From Branchiostoma floridae (lineage: Eukaryota > Chordata > Leptocardii > Amphioxiformes > Branchiostomatidae), in assembly GCF_000003815.2 (NCBI RefSeq), contig NC_049986.1, positions 8,097,588-8,150,598 on the forward strand: a DNA stretch of 53,011 bases, given 5' to 3'. Each line of letters starts with the position of its first letter. Position 1 is the stretch's first letter. The notes beneath the pieces are model-generated. The model searched no databases and was not told where the DNA came from. It worked only from the letters and a program-made list of their open reading frames with translations. Below, piece by piece: positions 11,038 through 23,330 of this stretch. Position numbers and translations under genes: made by a program.

Positions 11038-12202
11038 CTACAAGCGATCATTAAACTACAATGTTTTGGGTTCATCTGAGGCCACCAGCCACTCCCCCGT
11101 ATACGTGACATGCATAAAGTAAGCGGTCATAAATAGGCCTATCTAGACGGTATCAGAGAGACAAATGCTACTAAGATTGCTTCTAACAGATAGTGAAGAC
11201 GTTACTGTCTGTTGCTAGGCGCCAGACCACAAGATAGGTAAGAGGTGACCATAACTATTTTTTTGCCATGTAAACATCATACTGTAAAAATGCACCTTAT
11301 AGTGGTCATTCAAGGCCTCTAGGGCCTACGAAAAAATGTTGTGTATGCGGTACCTGACCAACCCTAGAAAAAAACTCTAAAAACTCTAAAACTCTACCAG
11401 CCTGACTACGCTGGCTGTTATTTTGAGAACAATTTGCCAGGGGAGTTTTGCTACCAGAGAAGTCGGTCGGCCGGAGGGGAAAATGAATCTAAGCATGGAC
11501 TGACTCCCCTGGCCAATTTCCCGATTTTGTTGCCGAATTCTACGAAACCCGCACCCTCGTAGGAAGGCCTGGTGGAGGCTAGCTTTTCTTTGGTCGACCT
11601 GTTGCGCTGGTAAGGTACAGAAAATTTTCGATCGGACGTCCGAGTGACGAAAATAATGTAGAATCATTTTCGAACATGTTTGAATAAAAATTTGTACAAT
11701 GTGTATCTGTTCATGTATAATCAGAATATGAAAATACCAGTGTCTTGATGCATTTCAGTTGAACATTTGTTTAACAATACTTGCGGATCACTTCGACAAA
11801 ACCGAAAATAACAGAAAGAGAATGTCTACCTACCGACCGACCCGATTTCTTCAGGGCTGTTATCGGAAACACATCATTTTTACTAGGCCTATAGAAAGCC
11901 CTCCGCTCTTTGAAACTCATTTTCGGAAACACAAACAGCATTTCACTGACCTAATTACTCTACAGTATAAACAATTGCAAGTCAGAAAGAATGCTAAGTA
12001 GTTGTAATTACAGACTATACCGTTAATTATTTCCTGTGTACCTTAAATTGAATAAACTCAAATTTGCTTAAGTGTCCCATATCGGATGAACACTGGAAAC
12101 ACTTGCTATAAAATGAATGAGGTGGAGGGCTGTTTGACGCTACATTTTGTAAAGGCACGTCCTATCTACTAGTAACAGTGCTCAGAGCTACAGGTGTATG
12201 GC
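11038..12202. other. Non-coding stretch, no gene seen
   Basis: Only short ORFs with no domain. A GC-richer block at about 11398-11650 may be an unrecognised repeat; I cannot name it. Confidence 0.4.
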
Positions 12203-12399
12203 TAACGCCACGTTTCCAAACCGGGGCCCGGTCGGGCTGTTTGTTGAAACGAAAAGTAGAAACGTTACGCATACGTAAAATTATACACAAATAATAATGA
12301 CCAAGAGTATTCTCTTTACGTGTAGTTTGATGTATTCGATATCCTTGTCGCTCCCGAAAACTGTCCGACCGGGCCCCGGTTTGGAAATGTTACGTAGGC
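12203..12399. mobile_element. Foldback MITE, GGGGCCCGG family, copy 1
   Basis: The arms are TTTCCAAACCGGGGCCCGGT at about 12213-12232 and CGACCGGGCCCCGGTTTGGA at about 12366-12385. The inner sequence (GAAACGTTACGCATACG, TATACACAAATAATAA, GTGTAGTTTGATGTATT) is shared with the copy at 13685. It produces a false 79-codon ORF. Confidence 0.8.
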
Positions 12400-13048
12400 C
12401 TGATGTGGTGATACAAAACACATGCTTAAAAAAAGCGACGGACATAGATAGCGGTAAATATCTTAGTACAGCGACTAAGCCTAGAGTAGGTTTTTGTAAA
12501 GAATATACAATACCACGTTTCTATTTTTTTCTCTAAAAACCTCACTAAATTTCACGATAGACAGGTATACTCAAAGTACTTGAAAAAGAAAACCCCATCA
12601 ATGTAGACGTGTGCCTTACAATTTTCAATGCTTATATAACCGCCGGTATCGTCCATACAAACGCAAGGACAAGTGGCGTCTATTCTAATTATGGTCAGTT
12701 AGGTCAGTCTAGTAAATATGTTTCCTACTTGGGTGGTCAGACTGGTCATTTGTACTCAGTTTTAGTGGACAATTAAGGGCTTCAGTGTCTTGGAAGGAAT
12801 TTAAAATCTGCATGACGAATGTGATTTCTGTTCCATGATAAACAAACTATCTCAACAAATGCAAACAATAACCCGACAACAATCAATCTATAATGACTTT
12901 AGAGCAAAGAGCCACGCCTGGTCAGTTGGGTCTTCCCCCGGGTTGAGGACTGAATTTCCTCGGCACTGTAAACATTTACCCCCGCCTGGCAAAGGAACTC
13001 CTCACCGGTGATTTTTAACTGCCGGAAAAAAACTAACAGCATTTATGT

Positions 13049-13212
13049 CTACGTCATTTTCTACTCGGGGTTCGACTGGGCTGAAACGAAAAATTAAAGT
13101 TTTATGCCGACAAATATGCTGTTGAATTATCTTTGGTCCGTTTTGTGTTTTCGGTGTCATCATACGTTTCGCTCCCCGAAAACTGCCCGTCCTGGAAACG
13201 TGACGTTAGCCT
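13049..13212. mobile_element. Foldback MITE, GGGGCCCGG family, degenerate copy 2
   Basis: It shares the internal order of copies 1 and 3 (CTGAAACGAAAAATTAAAG, GGTGTCATCATACGTTTCGC, CCCGAAAACTGCCCG) and ends in GGAAACGTGACGTTAGCC, but the GC-rich arms are eroded. Confidence 0.55.
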
Positions 13213-13544
13213 TTTCAGGGGATTGGTGCAAACTTTCGTTGTTGTATGTTGGCCCTCGTGCCGAAACGCTTGCCTGAGTAGTCCCTGGAAAAAGTCTGGA
13301 TTCTAGGTTACGTTATAGAGGAGAAATGCACATGCCCCCCCCCCCCCCCCAACACAAACATTGCGTGTCGTACCTGGAGTTTTGTTTGATTGAAGTCCTT
13401 GAACCTCGAGTTTAGGGCAAATTAGCGTTTCACCTTGTAGCGGTCAAGTTTTTATTAAACTCACCCCCTTCCGCGTATCACGGGGAGCGAATAAACTACC
13501 AAATCCACACAGACTTTGGTATTAAAAGTCAATCAACTGCACTG

Positions 13545-13684
13545 AATCACTGGACTGGAAGTAATGTGACTTTGACTAGGAGGTCGCGGGTTCGAGTACT
13601 AGACGCACTGGACCAGACGATGTGTATGTGTCCTTGGAAAAGACACTTAACATCAATTTTCATCACTCCACCCACGTCTTACTC
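13545..13684 (+). mobile_element. tRNA-derived SINE fragment (plus strand)
   Basis: A B-box GCGGGTTCGAGTAC at 13587-13600 is followed by TGTCCTTGGAAAAGACACTT and CATCACTCCACCCACG, the same central block as the SINE at 10611. It stops where the third GGGGCCCGG MITE begins; TAAATGGTAGC resumes after that MITE at 13894, which could be the continuation of the SINE. Confidence 0.65.
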
Positions 13685-13893
13685 TAGCGTAACATTTCCA
13701 AACCGGGGCCCGACCGGGCCAGTGTTTCTGGAAACGCAAAATAGAAACGTATAAGTAAAAATATACACAAATTATGCCCACGACTATTTTTTTCTTAATT
13801 TCTTGTGTAGTTTGGTGTATTTAATTTTATATCATACTTTCCGTTCCCGACAACTGCCCGGCCGGGCCCCGGTTTTGAAATGTGACGTAGGCC
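13685..13893. mobile_element. Foldback MITE, GGGGCCCGG family, copy 3
   Basis: Arms are ATTTCCAAACCGGGGCCCGA and GGCCGGGCCCCGGTTTTGAA. The internal sequence closely follows copy 1. It appears inserted within SINE sequence. Confidence 0.8.
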
Positions 13894-14622
13894 TAAATGG
13901 TAGCAATGGACCCCGCCTTCCAATACCGTGCCTAAGACACAGTATTAGCAACCCACTGCCCATACGGTCTCAAAAAGGAACTTTTGCCTGATTTATTTCA
14001 TCCTTGCCTGTTTTCACCTGGCCATACCTTAAATTCAGTCAAGTATTGAAGAGCTGACCAACATACTTTAGTAAATACTAGATTTATGTTGTGCCGTCAG
14101 TAAAAGAATAGATGAAGATGCATTTAACGTTATATATCTTAATGACCAGAGTCGGAGTTACAGTCAGCGGAACACCCCACCTCCAGCCCGTCTCGAACTT
14201 TTCAAGAATATCCGTCAAGAATTAGAAACAGTATGTCAAGATACTGTCTATAAGTCTTGAAAGTCCAGCTAGGTGTAAACAAAGCGGGCTAGAAATACCT
14301 GTGTTTATAGATTATTGTTTGAAAGTCGTCGTGGATCTGAGCGTATTTCGTAAAAAAGATGGGTAAGAAGTTGACATGTCGTATAAGGTAACCGTATGAT
14401 TTGTGTTTATAAGGCTGTTTTTATTTAAAAGTGTTTAAATACGACGACATACCCCAAAGAAAAAAGTTGAAAGCAGTCTAAGAAGAAGAAATAAACCGAC
14501 AGAGCCCCCCTCCCCACGAAAGACACCTGACATGACAGTCTACCATGGACGCCAGGTTCTCGCTGTCAAGAGGTTAACCAAGGTCATCGTTAGCTGGGTT
14601 TTCCGGTACGAATATATATGTA
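13894..14622. other. Non-coding stretch, no gene seen
   Basis: AT-rich, with no supported ORF, RNA or repeat beyond the possible SINE remainder at its left edge and the TA target of the pogo-like element at its right edge. Confidence 0.45.
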
Positions 14623-15517
14623 CAGTCAAACCTGTATTAGCGGCCACCTTTGCATAACGGCCACCTGCTCATAGTGGCCACTTTTTGTCGGTCCCTTGGA
14701 TTCGTAATGATTAAGAAATAGGCTTAGCGGCCACCTGTCCAACTCGGCCACGGCCACACGATTTCCGGTCCCGCAGGTACAAAAACACTGCCGATTACGG
14801 CCACGCGGACCGCTGATCTGTGTTTCGGCACGCGTTCGGCCATATACAGCGGCCGTACCGTCACCCTACGCCGGATTTAAAACCTCTTTGACTTATTTTC
14901 AAAACTTCGTATAAAACTGGCGCTACCCATACCCGCTGAAAAACGAGGTCATATAAGGTCAATAGACGACACCAATATTACGGAGGTAAATTGTGTTAAA
15001 GTTACGTTCTAATACACTATCGCTTTGGTTGATTTACATCACAAAAATTTCTAAATAAATTGTTACAAAGACAAAATGATATGAACTTCAGAGTTCAGAC
15101 TATGGTGGATTTTATTCTTACATTTATTAAGAGATAAGTCTAAAATGACGTGACTTTTCTTGTGAGTACCACATTAGCATAATGACGTGTGAACGCGAGC
15201 GGGAACACACGGACGGCGAAGTATCAAAGAATACAAGACGAAAGATCAAAGAAATATGATGATACCGTTCTCTTCAGACAATATCAACTGTAGAACATTT
15301 AAAACTTTTTATAGCTTTTGTTTTCTTAATACATATAGTGTAAAAATCATTGCAGTACATGTAATGTATTATGTGAATAAAGATCAGTGGGTACTAAAAC
15401 CATATGTAACTTATTGCTTGTGGTCAATCAATTAGCATATTCTCTAAAGTGGCCACCTCTCTATAGTGGCCAATTTTGACTCGTCCCTTGAGTGGCCGCC
15501 AAGGACAGGTTTGACTG
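14623..15517. mobile_element. Non-autonomous pogo/Tigger-like element, 895 bp
   Basis: It starts CAGTCAAACCTGTATTAGCG and ends GGACAGGTTTGACTG, with TA on both sides (14621-14622 and 15518-15519). The sub-terminal GGCCACC repeats at both ends lie in opposite orientation. No transposase frame is present. A Tc1/mariner-superfamily assignment follows from the TA target and CAG start; pogo-like is an inference. Confidence 0.75.
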
Positions 15518-15519
15518 TA

Positions 15520-15697
15520 CAGTCAAACCTGTCTATAGCGGCCACTCAAGGGACCGGACAAATTTGGCCACTATAGACAGGTGGCCTCTGTATAGAGGTG
15601 GCAAATTGTAGATAAAATACCCAAGGGACGGACAAAAAGTGGCCACTATGGACAGGTGGCCCCTCTGTAGAGGTGGCCCCTAATACAGGTTTGACTG
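15520..15697. mobile_element. Short pogo-like MITE, 178 bp, directly adjoining the larger one
   Basis: It starts CAGTCAAACCTGTCTATAGC and ends TACAGGTTTGACTG. It shares the single TA at 15518-15519 with the neighbouring element and has its own TA at 15698-15699. Its termini match the larger element and a lone relic at about 21903-21917 (CAGGTTTGACTGTAG). Confidence 0.75.
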
Positions 15698-15699
15698 TA

Positions 15700-16185
15700 T
15701 ACATATATACAAGAAGCCGACTTGTCCGCCGTCATCCTGGAGATCAGGACCTCATCGCTAGGTGTCGCTTAACCATTTTATCATCGACAGATTCTCCTCG
15801 AATGGGAACAGGTGCCGTTACCGTTTTGCATTGAATTACCCTAAACCGTCACAGGAAATCTTAAATTTGACCAAGAACGTAAAAAAATCTCCTTGATTTG
15901 AAAAAGCCTCTGATGTTCCAAGTTAACCCAGGGCCCGATCAAGGATAACAAAGCAATGATTTGCAAAATATTTTAGGATTTTCATAAACTATTAGAGTCT
16001 AACGTTATCCTAGGTTAATAACATAAGGGTACATCGACATTTCCTCCCTCTCCCTCCAAAATGAAAAGTAAATCGATAGATACATGTTAAAAAGCGGTCC
16101 TGTGCGTTCAACACATTCTCGCCAAACATATGTTCATTCTAGCCTGTGTTTACACAATCTCTTTGGTAGGGGTTTATAAGGTGCC
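15700..16185. other. Non-coding stretch, nothing recognised
   Basis: No ORF of note. The right end (TAGCCTGTGTTTACACAATC, 16140) matches the reverse complement of 3020-3050. Confidence 0.4.
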
Positions 16186-17339
16186 GGTGTGACAGCGATT
16201 TCGCCCCCCCCCCCGGCGATCTCGCCCCCCCGGGGGGCGAGATCACTAGCGTTTTCGCCCCCCTTTAGCGTTTTCGCCCCCCCCCCCCCAGAGCAGCTGG
16301 CTACTACATATTACAGGTGCGCTACCTGGTACTATACTGCACCTGGGGAGTAACGTATATGGTGTGTTACCTGGTACCTATATGGCACCTTATTACCGTA
16401 CCGTAAGATGTCATACCTCGAAAGTCGATATTATATTGTTCGGTGCAAACATGACATTGAAATGAAAAAAGGCAATTTTTGCAGCTGAGGTGGCATAAAA
16501 CAGTGCTACTGCGAACGTATAAATCAACACCGTCTATGGTACGGAATGCGTCAGCTATATGTTTTCAATTTGTCACAGTGTTTTCTTTCTTGTGCTGGAA
16601 ACATTTCCAAAGCACTAACAAAAACACACGTGAATAATAGTTTCTCATTATAAACACTATCTACGCGCAAGTTGATATAGCTGTTGCTAAATGCTACACA
16701 AACACTGGTAAAGTACCTGTCTTAAGAAACACGGGTAAATGCATCATTTCCTAAATACTAGAAAAAACAGTCATGTTGGAGGTGAAGATATCCCTTGGCC
16801 AGGTGCATATACCAAAATGTGCGTTATTCTAATTAATACCTAATATTTGCATAATTATTAAAGACATTACATAGTTCTTTTGTGGTCACTTCATTGTAGA
16901 GACTTCATATTGGAGATATATAGGTTGCTTGAGGACAGGTGAATACAATGAAATACATCTTATGTCAAGACTCAGGTATATACAATAATGGGATTTACAA
17001 GGGACCAAACCCTCCTTGTCTGAAACAAGTTCAACTATCTTATTACCATGTAATTACGTTAATATTGATACTATGAATGGAGTTATGTATCAAACTCGTG
17101 TACTTATATCATTCTGAAACTACATTTTGTGATTTATACCAATCAACTTCTAAAATGTCATGTAAACCCGTTTTTTTTGGGGGGGGGGCGAAATCGCTAA
17201 AGGGGGGCGAGGTAGGGGGGCGAGATCACTAGCCGGGGAGGGCGAGATCGCTAGTGATTTCGCTCCGGGGTGGCGAGATCGCTAGTGATTTCGCCCCCAG
17301 GGGGGCGAGATCACGGGGGGGCGAGAACGCTGTCACACC
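16186..17339. mobile_element. Terminal-inverted-repeat element with C/G-rich sub-terminal arrays
   Basis: The outer ends are GGTGTGACAGCGATTTCGCC (16186) and, inverted, GGCGAGAACGCTGTCACACC (ending 17339). Next to each end lie runs of C (left) or G (right) mixed with iterated GGCGAGATC-CTAGTGATTTCGCC units, themselves palindromic. The AT-rich middle (about 16290-17170) has no transposase frame. I see no certain target duplication. It looks like a non-autonomous DNA transposon about 1.15 kb long; superfamily unknown. Confidence 0.65.
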
Positions 17340-17589
17340 TGTACAATGTAACTGTCGGGTGGGCCGCTCGGGGCGCGATTCAGTCAGGATAACCTTCACC
17401 TATGCTCTACCAGGATTAAAACGGTTTTCGATTCACAGGGACATGGCAAATTTTTAGTTGACCATACATCAAACGCCTTCGAACCTATTCAAATACATGT
17501 TGCAATACAGTCCAGACGGTACCATGGTCTCGGTGCGTGCCGGCACGCACAGATCAGGCACTGAAACCGCTATTGGAAAGGAACCTCAC

Positions 17590-17808
17590 GGTATCTCACT
17601 GCACTTTGGGCACCGTTGCGGCACTGCGGGGTTCGACAGTTTACTCAACGAATTTCAGAGGTAAAGAACGATTTTCATTAAGTTTTGTGTACGTTGTTGT
17701 CTTCTTTACCTTAGCCATACTTTTACGTATTACGCAATATATAATTATACAAATCGGCGAAAATAACACAGCAGTGCCGCACCGGTGCCCCAAGTGCAGT
17801 GAGATTCC
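17590..17808. mobile_element. Foldback repeat with 38-bp arms
   Basis: The left arm at 17590-17627 (TCTCACTGCACTTTGGGCAC then GTTGCGGCACTGC) pairs with the right arm at 17771-17808 (GCAGTGCCGCACCGGTGCCC then CAAGTGCAGTGAGA). The 114-codon ORF from 17537 crosses both arms and is not a gene. A relative lies at 8536-8590. Confidence 0.7.
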
Positions 17809-18273
17809 ACATGCACATTACAGAATGTTCCGATCGCATTTGGAAATACCAAAATCATATATAGAAAGAATAAGGGTGTAAGCAGCATTTAAGCGATTAT
17901 TTCGGAGAGTACACAGTTCCTTGAAAATAAGATATACTCACAATGCGTACAATAATCTTTTTTTCATAATTGTAAATTACTGCTACGTTTGACGGTTGTC
18001 TTAATATGCTCTAAGATGTTATTGAACTTCTGCCAAACTGCACTCAGAATTGCTCTTACAACTTGCACTGTGCAGTGTTGTGTTAAATTAGTTTAATGCC
18101 TCCAAACAGAACATACTGTATATAATGAACGCAGCAACGCATGAAAACGTTACCAACGGCGATATAGAACGAACTGAGAGAACACACACTACACTAAACA
18201 GGCGCTCTGATTCCACCGTATATTTGCTATATACATATTGACACTGTTGTCACATTTTAACGGTGTCCCGTTT

Positions 18274-18318
18274 ATGACGACGTCGTCATGGATACGTGCT
18301 TGATTGACAGGTTATAAG
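18274..18318 (+). promoter_or_regulatory. Probable core promoter of the seven-CAP gene
   Basis: A perfect 16-bp palindrome ATGACGACGTCGTCAT at 18274-18289 (bZIP/CRE-type half sites TGACG facing each other) is followed by TTATAAGA at 18312-18319 (TATA-like). A GC-rich stretch with a GTGAGC donor follows. A noncoding exon here, in the right orientation, is the nearest good candidate start for the gene whose ATG is at 23709; the link is inferred. Confidence 0.4.
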
Positions 18319-18341
18319 AAGTCTACAAACTCGTGGGTGGG

Positions 18342-18474
18342 TGTGTCAGCGACAGTTCGAGATCGCGGAGGTCAGTGCGGTGGTCGGGGACTAGTTCACT
18401 GAGCTGCCGAGAGCCAGATACGGTGGTGACCTCACCTCAACGGACAACGTCACAACCCTGGTATCCCCCCAACG
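18342..18474 (+). other. Candidate 5' noncoding exon of the seven-CAP gene
   Basis: GC-rich sequence, unlike the AT-rich surroundings, beginning about 25-30 bp after the TATA-like box and ending CCCCCCAACG before donor GTGAGC at 18475. It would join, over an intron of about 5.2 kb, to the acceptor near 23681 or 23708. No ORF is needed. The 5' boundary is estimated. Confidence 0.35.
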
Positions 18475-18950
18475 GTGAGCCTCGTGAGATTTGAATAATT
18501 ACCATTGAACTATACACTTAACTGTATGGTGCAAGCTAGTGATTGAGTCAACTTGCCACACTGGTTAGCTTTAAAGACAGTACGTGTGTATACTTAACAA
18601 CCGTGTGTAACACTCATCGCTTTCTAGGTGTGTCTGTCACAAAGGAGTGTCTTTTAAGGGCAACTTTACCTCGTTAATTCTATCCCTTTCCTTTAAGAAA
18701 CATGTTAAGACATCTAGGAAGATGTACTCAAAGTCAGGATAATAAGACATGTCACTAAGTTAACATTTGACTGCTTAGGAAATACGTATTGACAGGTAAA
18801 CAAAGAAGAACAAGTAACAGCCTTGGTTTAAGTAATTGTGTACAAGTCATTAGAGAATGGGCGTTCAGACAGAAGAACTAGACGTTGTTGAGTTGTTACA
18901 ATATGGCCATGAGATGGGACTGCCCTATAACGTGTTGTGTTGGGTAAATG

Positions 18951-19175
18951 AGGTTCTCTTTGTTTCTACGTAGGCGTGAACATATTTGTGTTGCAGTTGC
19001 CTATACGTGTACCTGTAAAATAGTCTATTCGGTGTAAAAACTTTACTGATGAAACTGGGGTATCATGTTGCGTTAGCGAAAGGAGGTTCTCTTTTTTCCT
19101 ACGTAGGCGTGGACATATTTGTGTTGTAGCTACCCGTACGTGTGCATGTAAAATACTTTATTCTGTGTTAAACAC
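18951..19175. repeat. Local direct duplication, about 90 bp twice
   Basis: AGGTTCTCTTTGTTTCTACG at 18951 recurs as AGGTTCTCTTTTTTCCTACG at 19084; both are followed by TAGGCGTG-ACATATTTGTGTTG and later TGTAAAATA. The offset is 133 bp. Confidence 0.8.
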
Positions 19176-22100
19176 GAACAACATGCAGCGAGGGAACACC
19201 CAAACACGCGCGATATGTAGTTCAAGAGAAGGAACGTCCTTGCCTAGGCTGATATTATAGCACAGTGGACACACGCTTGACGTTGGTCAACAAAATCCCA
19301 CTTCCCCATTGTTTGAGTTAGAGGTGTGTCCCCACATATCTGACGTGTCTACGTTGTGTGTGCGCACGCAACCTGGCTGTTATTGTACCAAACCGGACAG
19401 GTAGTCGCTTCACTAAAGGTCACCAAAGCTTTCCCCCTCAAAATCGCCACGAGTCATTAAAGGATTCATTATTGACTCGCATGTAAAGAACGGCCAGAGC
19501 CATTACCTCATTCCTGAGACCACCTGTTCCCTATAGCCTTTGTTGTGCCCCCATCACGGTATATGGTATTGTACAAAGTCCATTGAAATGTAATTATGAT
19601 GTTGTTGAAAAGGTTTGGAAGAAAGCACTGTAACAAAACAACTATTTCTGCATGTGTTTTGTCAAATTGTGCACAGAGGAATGTATGGCTACCATGTGTT
19701 TATCAATGTACCAAATTGTCTGAGAGACATCGAAACGTAAGCAAAGTAAGTACTTACTTGTCGTGTAATTAAAAAAGAATTCTCCTATATATCCTATATT
19801 CTACCAGCCTGATGAAATCATTTTCGGACCTAATTAACCAATTAACGGAAACCGTAAGGGTGACACAGAAGTCTAAATTAGTTAGTGGGAAAGGGAGTTG
19901 TAGACTGTATAAATGAAAGGTCAAAAAGGCTTGTGTATAGTTTTACAAGGTCGTGATATTTGCTGTGCTATAGTATAAGTACGTATCCAGCATGTTGCAT
20001 CGGGGTGGTCGTAAACATACATTAATCATTAATTTGCATGACAATAATGTATGACGTGAGCTGTCACATAAAGAATGACAATTCTGAATATCAGCAAGGT
20101 GACCTAGACATTCCAGAAATCAAATTTTGTACATAATTGAACGTCTCAGTATTTGTTCAGTGTTTGCCACCATTTTGTTTCAGGTTTGGTAGAACACAAC
20201 AATAATCATAGCAGTTGATTCGTCAACAGCATTACCACAATGTACACACATAGAGACCCAGTACACTTCTTACTTGCTCTGGCACTAGTAACTAGTAGAT
20301 AGAGATCAGTAGAAATATGTTAAAATGGAAATTCTGATTTTAAAAAAGATGGGAAAAGTAGTTGCTCGGTAAACAACGAACGAAAAACAGAAATCGCTGA
20401 CAGAAAAATGTCCATTTTAGAATCATGGTAGCTAATTTGAGGGCCAAAAATCTTGAACAATTTATTCTACATGATTAAAGCCCCATAGCTGTTACAGTAG
20501 ACTGTGTAATTGCATTTTTCACTTAACGCACGTTTAACCAATATGACGCAAGGTTTTCGTCATCCAGAAAAAATAGACTGGCTCTCTGCCACTTGTAACA
20601 TGTCTTCCGAGACCCTGACTATCACTATGCAAGATTCTAGGCATTTGTCTTGGAATTAGTTTCCATATTTGAGGTTACGATCTAGCGAATATATGCAATG
20701 AAAAGCGGCCTGCACTGCAGGTCGATTTGAGTTTTCACGAATAAACAAAAGTTCAAACAAATCTAAACCCTATACCACAATGAATTTTTTTCAAGGAAGC
20801 CTTCCTTCTTGCACAACTGTATTGGGTATTGTCTCCGAAACTAAAACTAGAAGACAAAAACTTTAAAGATCAAATCTCATCATTTGGGCTTTGCATTTTT
20901 GATACATTTCTTTTAATTTGGGAAGGGGTGGCTGTATTGCGCTCGAGTAGCTTTGCAGAAGTGCTTGAATAGGGAGTCCGTTGGAAGAGGAACTTCGGTG
21001 ACTGAGGTTCGTTTCAGATAAAGCCACTGTTTTGTCTGGAAATTAGCAGTCAGTGCTTGTGCTTAGCACTTAGACTTTTGTAATCAAAAGAAGTTTTATT
21101 TACGGCACATGTTGATGGTAAACATGCTGACGACGGTAAATAACACCACTGTACTTTCCGAAGGGTATTCAAGCTATGCGTCTCAGGAGAAGAAAGTCAG
21201 TTCAGGGAGGCATGCGTAAGATGTTCAAACTTGAGAAGTCATGGCTGTGGCAGTCACGGTACTATAAAAGTGCTCTTGTAAGGTCCTCAATTCGTTGTTG
21301 TATTGTGTAGCAATCTTCCATGTCAATTCACTTCACTGGCTGGTTTAGACCTGTACAATGGATGTCTCGAGGCTAGGTCACCAAGGTTGATAACTGATAA
21401 GTAGTAGATTATTATGACCTTCGCTAGAAAACGTCTCTAGAATCGGTTTCACGATCGTTAAATGTTGTCGACAGATATATACCCACGTAGAGGTTTGTAC
21501 CCGTACAGAAACTTCAGGTCCAGAGGATCAGGTCTAGAGGATCAGTTCCAGGTCCGAACCTGACCTGTTAGAACCTAATCATCTGTGAATTTTGATTTAA
21601 GTTCATCTGTGACGGAAGTCAACATTATGTTACAATTTCAAGACTTAAGTGTGACTTGGGTTTTGGGTCATTTCAACTTGAAAAGGATCAGAGGACTAGT
21701 CGAAAGCTTGTTGGTAAGCGCTTTATTTTGTGCACGGATATATCAAAAGTCTTAGAATTGTAACATAATCTGGGGACTTATTGTATTCAAAACAATGTTC
21801 CACTTCGCCACAAAGGATTCTGTTTGGTGGAGTTTCCGACTTCTATTGTCGTTTTAACATCCTATCTTCATGTAAACAACACAAACTGCCTCTGTTTTAG
21901 ACCAGGTTTGACTGTAGACACTATGCTGTAGAAACTTAGTAAAATGGCAACTTGAAAAAAATCAATTGCAACTTTCCTCTACTTCGTTCTTATTATTTTC
22001 TTGGACATGTAAGCCCCAAAACACGTAAAAACCTAGCACCTGCCGGTATATTCTGATCATTTTCGAGTCGGTCCAATATACGGTCCGTTTTTTCCTTGGC

Positions 22101-23330
22101 CGATCCAACAAGAAAATACGGTTTTGTACATCGTACCGGTACTCACCCCTATACCCACCTACACACATTATCTGCAGACATTTGAACAACGTGAAAAGTG
22201 TGACTACGTAATGTTGATTTTGAATGCATGCCTTCTATATCATCCGTAACCCTAGCACCAAGTTTCTCGTATAGCTGACAACCTGGATAGCTCTTTAAAA
22301 GTCTAGAGTTTTGTTTGATTGCAATAATAACTACTTCGTGGCAGGTCGCAACATTATAAAGACCCTGACACGCCTTGTGTCAACTCATGGGTCATTAAAT
22401 CGCTCTTTCCGCTGACCTTTGCTTCGAACCATTAACTCTAACGACCCCAACCCGTGCCTCAATGGATAAGGTGTATAATTAGTTACCTGTGACGCACGTA
22501 CTTAACACAGGATTGTGCGTTCTATTGTAACACCTGCGCTATTTGAAAAACACACATTTTATGGAATGAACATCATTGGATCATTTTAAAAACACTCTTA
22601 ACGCTATCTTAATTTTTTATTGCCATGTATTAAATGATATGAAAAAAGATAGCCAGTTGTATTCCAAACAAGTCAGTGAAATTGTATTCCTGTCATTTCA
22701 TTGCGTCTTCTATTGTACCACCTGTGCTATGTCAAAACAAACATTCTTTTTTTATATTCTAAGATAGAAAGTTCCCCCGTTATATGAGTGAATAACATAA
22801 CCTGCCTAAATACGCAGGCCAGGAACTGATTACTTGCTCCTCTTCGTGAAGTCCAGTCCTGTGCCTTATATAGCTTCAATTACCTTTATTTAGACATAAT
22901 TCAGTGTCTTTTACGAATTGTTATCTTCAACACTTGGGAGGAATTCGTGATCTTTGGGGTTTCAAACTCTTTGTTGTAGACTAAATAGACCAAAGGAGGC
23001 ATATCCTTATTAGTAATACGTACACGAACCACCTACCTAGCCTTCTTATCCAGTACTCTATTCCAAGTGGAACATATAACAATATAGGTGAAATGTTTCT
23101 TCCACGAAGTTCCAGGCAAGATAGAGAAGCATGTCCCTGACAATTTCCGGTGCCATATTTGCGGTTTGTCCCGCCTCAAAGTAGACACACCTGTTTACAG
23201 TTTAGTATGTAGGCGTATGGATATACTACAAGTACGTGACGTGTTTGTGGGCACATTCTTTCTTCGTCACCACACCCAGAGGTATATAAAAAAAGAGGGT
23301 TTGTGCGGTCTTTTCTTGTAAGGTGTAGGC
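19176..23330. other. Non-coding stretch (probable long 5' intron)
   Basis: AT-rich, with only short ORFs lacking domains. It holds a lone pogo-like terminus at about 21903-21917 and two loosely similar blocks near 22513 and 22708 (TTCTATTGTA-CACCTG-GCTAT). If the promoter at 18274 belongs to the seven-CAP gene, this is its first intron. Confidence 0.45.

Noticed and set aside
10608-11111. Minus-strand ORF of 167 codons
   Set aside because: It runs through a SINE and a TAGCCTGG MITE and has no domain.
17537-17881. Plus-strand ORF of 114 codons with a hydrophobic stretch
   Set aside because: It spans both arms of a foldback repeat and shows no domain or splice context; the hydrophobic part is the AT-rich loop.
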